From contig JANBQS010000424.1 in assembly GCA_027577415.1 (NCBI GenBank), positions 1-18,397 of the forward strand: a stretch of 18,397 bases of DNA, in the 5' to 3' direction. The notes under the pieces were generated by a model, which was given only the letters and a program-made list of their open reading frames with translations, was not told the DNA's origin and did not search any database. Source of the DNA: Coemansia sp. RSA 922. Lineage: Eukaryota; Kickxellomycota; Kickxellomycetes; Kickxellales; Kickxellaceae. Position 1 is the stretch's first letter, and each line of letters begins with the position of its first letter. Shown piece after piece: positions 1-6,774 of the stretch. Both the position numbers and the translations under genes were made by a program.

Positions 1-176
1 ACAATACCCTTGTAGCGCTTGTCAGCGGCAATCTGGTCCGACGAGGCCTGGACCTGGAGGAGGAGCTTGACGCGCTCGATAGGGGCGACAATGGTCTTGG
101 ACACACCAGCAGAGATACCACCGGCGGCAAGGTCGGCCACAAAGCCTATGACTGGGTTGCTCTTAGTGTCGGCCAT
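1..176 (-). CDS. AAC: Mitochondrial ADP/ATP carrier, N-terminal part (runs off the window edge)
   Basis: This is the first 58 complete codons of an ADP/ATP translocase, the inner-membrane carrier that exchanges cytosolic ADP for matrix ATP. The ATG is at 176-174, and the frame stays open to the window edge, so the gene continues beyond base 1. The translation begins MADTKSNP and then shows the first transmembrane helix, [20 protein letters not shown], followed by PIERVK, the PX[DE]XX[RK] signature of the first mitochondrial-carrier repeat, and LLLQVQAS. The short N-terminal extension and the matching of helix 1 to fungal AAC proteins make the family assignment firm. Whether it is the main or an anaerobic paralogue cannot be told. 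No intron is visible in this part. It is divergently transcribed from HEL2 and shares the 349-bp intergenic region with it. Confidence 0.95.
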   Translation of the reverse strand, partial: MADTKSNPVIGFVADLAAGGISAGVSKTIVAPIERVKLLLQVQASSDQIAADKRYKGI

Positions 177-525
177 TGCGTACAAATTAGATTATATTTG
201 AAATTGTGAAGATGAGCAGAAGAACGTAGTAGCAGTCCCAAAGCAACGAACGCAGAACCAGAAATGGTGAAAAAAAAACGCCCCAACCAAAGATAACGGG
301 AGAGGACGGTCTTTTACTAATCGGCTGATCAATCGGCACTATGGATCACTGGTGCCGCAGCGAGACAAGCCTCGCTGAAAAAGCAAAGCGTGGTCCTTTT
401 CAGCGAAACTGTCTTCTTTTTTTACTTTATAGAATTTCTTCACTATTTTTTTCTTGCACTTTAATTTTTAGAGATTCCCTGCCGAGATCGCAGCACTCAC
501 ACGCTACCCTTGTGTAATTCAAAAA
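177..525. promoter_or_regulatory. Divergent promoter region between the ADP/ATP carrier and HEL2
   Basis: This 349-bp gap separates two head-to-head start codons (176 on the minus strand, 526 on the plus strand), so it must hold both promoters and both 5' leaders. On the HEL2 side there is a T/C-rich tract with a TATA-like CTTTATAGAA near 424-433 and further T-runs to about 470, as is common in fungal core promoters. A homopolymer A run lies near 270-277. The middle (334-405) contains a cluster of inverted repeats listed separately. The HEL2 ATG is preceded by an A-rich stretch with A at -3, a good fungal initiation context. No ORF or RNA gene is evident here. Confidence 0.7.
334..405. repeat. 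Cluster of nested inverted repeats built on CAGCG in the divergent promoter
   Basis: Three perfect inverted pairs sit within about 70 bp. CGGCAC (334-339) pairs with GTGCCG (352-357). CAGCGAG (358-364) pairs with CTCGCTG (371-377) across a 6-nt loop. CGCTGAAAA (373-381) pairs with TTTTCAGCG (397-405). The CAGCG core therefore occurs three times in alternating orientation. This could be a set of transcription-factor sites serving both divergent genes, or leader hairpins. The function is unknown; the repeats themselves are read directly from the sequence. Confidence 0.6.
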
Positions 526-2877
526 ATGGACTCTCCCGTATTTGCCGTTGACCAAACTGCCAGCACTACAGCCAATGCTCGGACGACCGCAGCACGACCC
601 AACCGAAACCAAGCACCAACCCCCAAAGGCGCAAACCGTGGCCGCAGTACAAAACAAACTCTACGATCTCGCAAGGACGTCAGTCGTGATAATGGTCCTA
701 GCAATAACAGTTCTGGCAATAGAGGCGACACGCATGCTAAAGCCTCCGACGACACTAACAAAGAGGAAGAAGAGGAGGAGGACGTTTGCTTTATTTGCGC
801 TGACCCAGTCGAGTTCTATGCGGTTGGCGCGTGCAACCATCGTACTTGCTTCCGGTGCAACATGCGTCTGCGCGCGTTGTTCAAGTCAAAGGCATGTCCC
901 TACTGCAAAAGCGAAATGGAGTCGGTCATTTATACTCGCAACGCCGAGGCAACGTATGAAGAGCTTTCCAGAGACACGCTGCCGTTCTCTGACGACGGTT
1001 TGAGCATCAAGTTTGACTGCGAGGAGGCGTATATCAAATCAATGTACATGCTTCAGTTCAACTGCCCACGCGACAAGTGCCAGTACGTTGATGGTGGCGG
1101 GTGGAAGGGACTTAAGGCGCACGTAGACAACGACCACACTCTGCAGTTTTGTGACATATGTGTAAAGAACAAAATGTCGTTTTCGCACGAGCATCGACTG
1201 TACACCAAGGCACAACTACGTGCGCACTATTCGCGTGGCGACGGAACGGGCTTTACGGGACATCCGCAGTGCGACTTTTGCCGCATATATTTCTACGACA
1301 ACGACCAGCTCTTTGACCACTGTCGCCAAAAGCACGAGCAGTGCTTCATATGTGTCCGCAACGGCACAGGTAGACACGTCTACTTTGCCGACTACCCAGC
1401 TCTGGAGAAGCACTTCAACAACGACCATATTCCCTGCAGACACGCCTTTTGCTTGGAGAAGAAGTTTGTCGTGTTTGAGAATGACATTGACTTGCAAAGC
1501 CACGAACTTGATGTCCACGGCAGCTCCATTGTCGGTCAGCGCGCGCGACGCGAGGCCAAGCAGGTCAGCGTCAACGTTCAGTATGCAACCAATCGCGGCT
1601 CTGTGGCTAGCGGCAGTCGCAATACAGCCGGTGGCGGTAGAAGTCGACCAGGCGATACGAGTCAGCGGCCTAATACGATGACAGTTAATGGTCCCGATGC
1701 TGCTGGAGTCAGCATTGCTGGTCGCCAGCGTCCGGCTGGCTTTGGGCGCGTGTCCAATGACGGACCCCACCCTGGCACGCGTGCCCAGGAAGTGCGCAGC
1801 TCCGCACCTTCCACTCCAGCTAGCTCTTCGCCAGAGCCTGAGCCAAAGCCACTGTGGCCTACGCTTGGCCCAGACTCTCGCTCGCGGCTCCAGAACAGCC
1901 ACGAGGCAAGCGCCTCTGGTAGTCGCCCTCGCGAGCGTGCCCCCCTCAACTTTGGTCGCCTGTCTGACAATCCTACCGCCAGCCCCGAGGACGATGGCCA
2001 GTCTGTAGCAGACGAGGAAACGCTGGCTTCGCACCAAGAGCTTCTTCAGCGCGTGTCGGCATACGTCAGCCACCGTGAGCAGCCAGTTGCCCGCTTCCGC
2101 CAACTCACTACCCAGTTCAAAAACGGTGGCGCCTCTGCTGAGGAATACGTGCAGAACTGCTGGCTACTCTTCCTTACCGTGCCAGGAAAGAATGCCAAGG
2201 TGATGATCCAAAACACCATCAAATCTGTTGCTGAGCTTCTCCCCGAGCCTGGCCTAAAGACCGACTTGCTCAAGGCCTTGAACGAACACCGCATTAGACA
2301 GCAGCAATTCCCAGCCCTGACGCCTTTAGTCAGCCCAAGCGATAGAGCCGCGCACGCGTTCGATAACGCCCCTCGTGTCCTAGTTATTAAGAAGGCCCCG
2401 GCCAGCTCACGGGCTAGCAGCGGCTGGTCGACGCCGCCACCAGCCACATCAAAGTCGAACGCGACAAGGTCGAATGGAGTGCAGCCAGACCATGACTCCA
2501 AGCGCTCGTACGCAACTAGCTCCCATTCATCAGCAGCATTCCCATCGCTAGGGTCCTCGGGTGTCCCAGCAGTAACCACTCTAGCTTCGCAGCTACGCAT
2601 TGGAGCCGCAGCAGTCAACAGCAGCCGTAATTTACACAGTGCAACAACGCCAGTACGTACTCCCTTGTCGGTTGGCCCTCGCACAGTGGCCCCAGAGTTT
2701 CCTGACCTGCCAGCCGCTGCAGCTTCCAGGCCGCCTATTATTCCCATTGATCGGAATGCCACGTCGGCTTGGGATGGGACTGGCGTCGGGTCTAGCGACA
2801 ACTCGAACAGACAGTCGAGATCTTCCAAGCAATCACGCAACTCAAAGGGCAAGCAGGTTTTATTCCGCGCTGGATAG
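526..2877 (+). CDS. HEL2: HEL2/ZNF598-type RING and C2H2 zinc-finger E3 ubiquitin ligase
   Basis: A single uninterrupted ORF of 783 aa. HEL2/ZNF598 proteins recognise collided ribosomes and ubiquitinate small-subunit proteins to start ribosome-associated quality control in the cytosol. The sequence shows a low-complexity basic N terminus, an acidic Glu run (about 80-86), then a C3HC4 RING: C88, C91, C103, H105, C108, C111, C124, C127. Cys/His-rich fingers follow up to about residue 331, including CPRDKCQY, FCDICVKNK, QCDFCRIYFYD, QCFICVRNG and a last C..C..H..H finger. This RING-plus-fingers order is diagnostic of the family. Residues about 340-500 are Ser/Pro/Arg-rich and probably disordered. 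A helical conserved block (about 505-590, around YVSHREQPVARFRQL) ends in FPALTP. Further short W/F-P-x-L motifs occur near residues 442, 671 and 724. It lacks introns, unlike MSH5 and the RalGAP gene. Its stop lies 19 bp from the MSH5 stop on the other strand. Confidence 0.93.
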   Translation: MDSPVFAVDQTASTTANARTTAARPNRNQAPTPKGANRGRSTKQTLRSRKDVSRDNGPSNNSSGNRGDTHAKASDDTNKEEEEEEDVCFICADPVEFYAVGACNHRTCFRCNMRLRALFKSKACPYCKSEMESVIYTRNAEATYEELSRDTLPFSDDGLSIKFDCEEAYIKSMYMLQFNCPRDKCQYVDGGGWKGLKAHVDNDHTLQFCDICVKNKMSFSHEHRLYTKAQLRAHYSRGDGTGFTGHPQCDFCRIYFYDNDQLFDHCRQKHEQCFICVRNGTGRHVYFADYPALEKHFNNDHIPCRHAFCLEKKFVVFENDIDLQSHELDVHGSSIVGQRARREAKQVSVNVQYATNRGSVASGSRNTAGGGRSRPGDTSQRPNTMTVNGPDAAGVSIAGRQRPAGFGRVSNDGPHPGTRAQEVRSSAPSTPASSSPEPEPKPLWPTLGPDSRSRLQNSHEASASGSRPRERAPLNFGRLSDNPTASPEDDGQSVADEETLASHQELLQRVSAYVSHREQPVARFRQLTTQFKNGGASAEEYVQNCWLLFLTVPGKNAKVMIQNTIKSVAELLPEPGLKTDLLKALNEHRIRQQQFPALTPLVSPSDRAAHAFDNAPRVLVIKKAPASSRASSGWSTPPPATSKSNATRSNGVQPDHDSKRSYATSSHSSAAFPSLGSSGVPAVTTLASQLRIGAAAVNSSRNLHSATTPVRTPLSVGPRTVAPEFPDLPAAAASRPPIIPIDRNATSAWDGTGVGSSDNSNRQSRSSKQSRNSKGKQVLFRAG
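2859..2864 (-). terminator. Candidate AATAAA poly(A) signal for MSH5, inside the HEL2 coding sequence
   Basis: On the minus strand a perfect AATAAA lies 33-38 nt past the MSH5 stop codon (2899-2897). On the plus strand the same bases encode part of the last HEL2 residues. There is no room for an MSH5 3' UTR outside HEL2, since only 19 bp separate the two stop codons, so MSH5 mRNA must end within antisense HEL2 sequence. The position is suitable for a 3'-end signal; actual use is inferred. Confidence 0.55.
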
Positions 2878-2896
2878 GTATAGAATATACTTTACA

Positions 2897-5800
2897 CTAG
2901 AATTCTTGGCTTACCGACGCACTGTCAAGAAAGTGCTGAGCTCGACCTAGAATACTGTCCGGTATTCCGGCGCTTCTGGCACACGCTATAGCATGCGCAC
3001 TGGAGCTGACAGCTTGATCTGTAGCCCTACACATAGATTAAATATATGCCGCTAAGTAGCTTATCATACACACGCCAAGACATGGACAACTGACTTACTT
3101 GTAGAGATAGACTAGCCTGCTCGTGCTTTCTCTAAACCCCATTGCCTTGACCTGGGCGTGAGTCCAGATATTTCGCACACAGGAGATCTGCCGTATTTCT
3201 ACACAGCAGCAAAATACTTCAATAGTTTAGTCGACGAAAAGTTAACCTTACGGAATGGAGACACGTTTGCGCCAAGTCTCAAGGTCTCGCTATTCGTGTT
3301 TGTCTGTAGCCATATTGCTTACCCTGAAAGTGAGTGGCTGCCAAAACAGATGGCCGGTTGTCGTTGCGCAAGCTCAAGGAGGCTAGAACACCACAAAGTA
3401 AGCTGACGCCGTCGACAGGCGCTGTTCCACGCCCAAACTCATCTAGCAAAACAAGCGAGTTGGCGCTTGCGAGCTCGGAAATCTTTGCTACAGCGCTGAG
3501 ATCTGCGCTGAGTGCACTCATCTTGCGACTTAGTGACTCGGTCGTCTTGCCCATGGCTAAGACACGATCAGTCAATCCAACCAAGGCGCTCTTTGCGGGG
3601 ACTGGGCTGCCGATATGTGCCATATAAATGATGAGCGCAATCTGCTTTAGAAGCACACTCTTTCCCGAGGCATTTGGGCCGACCAGCACCGTAGTGCGTT
3701 TAAATGGGCCACATGACGCATTCAAGTGGTTGCAACCATTTTCCGCCAGATTAAAGTCGTTTGGGATAAAGGGTGTTGTGCTGGCAACGTATTCGTACAC
3801 TGGGTGACGACCTTGGATAATATGAACGCACGCCGCATTTGTCAGTCGTGGCTGGCAGTAGCCTTGTATCTTTGCTATGTGCGCCATAGATTGCAAGCTA
3901 TGGAAACAGTTGCGTTGGGTATAGAATGCCACTGTTATTAGTAGACATTGACATCCGGTAATTTGACCAGTGGCCAGGCCATTAATATTTATATCATCCA
4001 CATTTGCAATGTAGACTTGACCTACCAGTCCAACTGCGATGCAAGCTCCAGGGCTTGAATAATGTCTCGTATGTACGAACAAATGTTGTTTTGCAGCTCG
4101 AGGCTTACTTCAGACTCGGCATCTACCTTTTGCAGGCTTGTTTTAGTACTCGTCGCCATGTCGGCTGGTTGGTTTGCCATTTCGTCATGGCTACTTACCA
4201 ACAACTAAGCTATATATATCGCCTGGAGATCTATCAAGAAGCTGGGTGACGCCGTTTTTGTAGTAACGTTGCTTGTCCGTTTGAAACTAAGATCAGAATA
4301 AAAAAAATTGGCACATGGCCTGTTGTTTCTCATTAGTAAGCAGTGGACAGATATCGATGTACGCGCCAAGCGGGCCCATTCTTACCTTTAGCGTCCAATC
4401 GTCAAGATGCGGCATTAACTGATGGCCACCAGCGAGGTTGCTGTCGACGGATGATAAGAACCCCAACTGCGGAAAGTACACGGCGACAACAGGGACGCCA
4501 GCCTCTGCTTCCATTTTACAGCTTGCCTCTCCCTAGGATAGCAAGCGGATATCAGAGTTTAGTCTTAGTTTTGTTCAGTTAGTTAGTGGCCTGCTCCTTA
4601 ATATTTGCTGGCATTAATGAACTAGCGCCCATTTACCAGTAGATCGTCTATCTTGCTAAATTTCTCACGCAAGTGGTCAACCTTGCTGCTGACACCAGGT
4701 GCAATCACGACCCTCTCGTCCAGTCGGCTCGTATCAAAGTCCACCGAGTCGATTATCATGGCCCCCAATGCGGCCAAGCGCGACTGATCGACTGCGAGAA
4801 ACTAGAGTATATAGTGTTAGTCAGTGCTGAATGCCATAGGCCACAAGCACTATGAGCTAGTGCTTGCACACATTATGCTTGATTGCACTTACGGCTTTAA
4901 TTAACATCGGAGCCGTACTCATAGACGTGACTAGGCCATGCAGCTTGACGATGGCATATGCAAACTGCGCGAGCGACTCCAAATCGGCAAGCAAAAGCTC
5001 TGTCTGGATCCGTAAGCAGGCTACCTTTATCGACTTGACCTTGGACAGCACGACACACATCTCTTCTAGAAGTTTTGAATGCATGTCCATTGCCAAATAA
5101 GTTACTGCTGTCTGTCTCTCGGATACTTCTGCCAGCGATTGAAGCGGACACATGATCCAATTTTTGAGCATATCGCGACCATTGTAGCTCTTAGTTCTAT
5201 CGAGAAATTCTATATTTCGATGAAAGTTAGTGCGGTTTGAATAAATTATGCCTATAACAGTCCTGCCTCCTCCCATCAACTTACTAAAAAGAGACATCCC
5301 CTCACTCTTTTTGGCTTGTGAGTGCATATTTGGATGCCTCTGCTTGTCAAACACGCCCAGATACCTATACGTAGCGAATTTCTCTGACCAGGTGGTACAT
5401 TAGCCATCACCAGCCTAAAGGCATGCGTCCTGTATGCTATGTTTTGATACTTTGTGTTACTGCATGTGCATCCGAAAATTCCATATTTAACTTACTCTAG
5501 CGTCATTGCATCGACGAGCATGAAACTTTTCCTACATTCCCGGCCAGGTTATAGTTGTGTCAGTTGTGAGCAAATTCCGTCAATGATATTCCACGTAGCA
5601 GCTTACAAATAACCTTACAGCTGGACCGGCTTTACGGTAATAGGGGTAGACAGTTGACCATTATTCGTTTTAGACAAGTAGGCGAGAAGGGCACCAGCAC
5701 ACCCAACCTATTCATTCTGTATTTAAACAAATAAGTAGCTTCCGTGTGCGTGTATGCAAAAGTAGCTCTGGTACAAATCGTAATACTTACAGAAAGCCGA

Positions 5801-6465
5801 TGTTCATAGACAAATCCTTCGTCGATGCGCTCATCCAGCTCGATTGATTCTTTTGAGGTGGCTGCTATATTCTCAGTCAAGCCAAACAAGCGCTTCTCAG
5901 CATTAACAAAATCAAACGCTTCAACGCCAACAGGCACAACCTCGCGACATTTTGCGTCGAACGAAGCTACAAACAAAATGTCATTTATTAAACCGCAAAC
6001 ATAATTTGATATGTTCCAATTAGAATCTGCATTATAAACAGCTCGCATTTAAAAATAAGCCGACTTACACAATTCGCTTAGAATACTGCTTATATTTCCG
6101 CCAAAGGTGTTTCCTTGCGGGTGCAAAACCACATCGGCCAATGTCTGCTTGATGACTATGTTAAATGATAATAAACATGTTTAGCAAATACCCCTTTTTA
6201 ATCTAGATTTAGGGTGTCTGCCAAACAAACCCAAATACCTACGTGACTGCAGTGCCAGTTTAGACGTGGGCTGCTGCTGAACAACGCACATAATTGAGAG
6301 CTGGCGGACTACTGTGTCGTAAATAGCAGCGCCAAACATGTTGTCAACAATCTGTATCGCGGATATGTCCTATATTTGTGTGTCGTCTCTTCTGGCATAC
6401 CATTTAGCATTTATCCATTTCTTATCAGATCAACAACGTGTTGCACATACTAGAGCCTTTGCCAT
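2897..6465 (-). CDS. MSH5: MSH5, meiotic MutS homologue (15 exons, 742 aa)
   Basis: MSH5 forms the MutSgamma sliding clamp with MSH4 and stabilises meiotic recombination intermediates for crossovers; it does not repair mismatches. My exons on the minus strand: 6465-6451, 6369-6243, 6155-6069, 5966-5791, 5707-5619, 5531-5496, 5364-5285, 5209-4893, 4801-4637, 4532-4386, 4286-4199, 4122-4026, 3897-3323, 3198-3099, 3026-2897. They sum to 2229 nt with closed phases. The N terminus lacks the MutS mismatch-recognition domain and aligns by eye with MSH5 (GAAIYDT; VPVGVEAFDF). Core/lever region is about 175-500. ATPase: Walker A GPNASGKS (548-555), signature region SALSADL (602-608), Walker B LVLLDEFGRGT (623-633), H-loop ATH (662-664). 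The C-terminal helix-turn-helix carries SSSAHAIACARSAGIPDSIL. The whole order matches MSH5 rather than MSH4. Exon 1 (15 nt) and exon 6 (36 nt) are very short. The start context has A at -3. Splice sites of the small exons are the least certain part. Confidence 0.9.
3037..3042 (+). terminator. Possible ATTAAA poly(A) signal for HEL2 (weak)
   Basis: ATTAAA followed by TATATG lies about 160 nt past the HEL2 stop, within what is MSH5 intron 14 on the other strand. It is the first common poly(A)-signal variant I see downstream of HEL2. If used, the HEL2 3' UTR is antisense to the last MSH5 exon. Single-hexamer evidence only. Confidence 0.3.
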
Positions 6466-6620
6466 CGTTATTTACTTGGTGTCAAGAGAGAAAAAAGTTA
6501 ATTAAAGGAGCCAAAAGAGAATGAGCATGCGCAGTTTAAAAGATTTTTGCTAAGGAGTGAGTATATGCTAGCAATTGCGAGAGCATGCTACAATGTCAAT
6601 CAACGCGTTGCTGACTGAAG
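6466..6620 (-). promoter_or_regulatory. MSH5 upstream region
   Basis: This is the interval between the MSH5 start codon and the furthest possible end of the RalGAP gene, about 155 bp. It holds the MSH5 promoter and leader and, if the upstream gene uses the distal stop, that gene's 3' UTR as well. It contains two copies of GAGCATGC (6523-6530 and 6581-6588), an A/T-rich run near 6490-6505, and no ORF of note. No recognisable URS1-type meiotic element was seen. Confidence 0.5.
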
Positions 6621-6657
6621 TTACGTGAATCTCTTATCAGAGGCGATGGAGCCGAGC
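6621..6657 (-). other. Candidate alternative last exon of the RalGAP gene
   Basis: The RalGAP stop codon TAA at 6777-6775 is part of a consensus donor: TG followed by GTAAGC, with the donor G at 6778. A CTAAC branch-point motif and a TTTTTAG acceptor (6660-6658) follow, and the phase matches. Splicing would remove the stop, keep the Trp codon, and add eleven residues (LGSIASDKRFT) before a TAA at 6623-6621. The protein would then be 2114 aa instead of 2103. Both ends are plausible; I keep the unspliced stop as the main model. Confidence 0.4.
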
Positions 6658-6774
6658 CTAAAAAGTTCATGATCACAGGCAAATTGCACAAGTGATAAGC
6701 CCCGATATCAGCGTTAGTGTGGTGATGTTAGCCTTTCAATGTTGTCACAATATTGGCGTGTAATATGTGAGTGC

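Noticed and set aside
1216..2852. Long minus-strand open frames (295 and 268 aa) opposite HEL2
   Set aside because: They lie wholly antisense to a clearly conserved coding frame, have no recognisable domain, and are expected from the GC-biased codon use of HEL2.
2905..2920. Consensus donor GTAAGC 12 nt before the MSH5 stop, suggesting another intron
   Set aside because: The intron would have to run into the HEL2 coding region, and simple read-through gives a stop where MSH5 proteins are expected to end.
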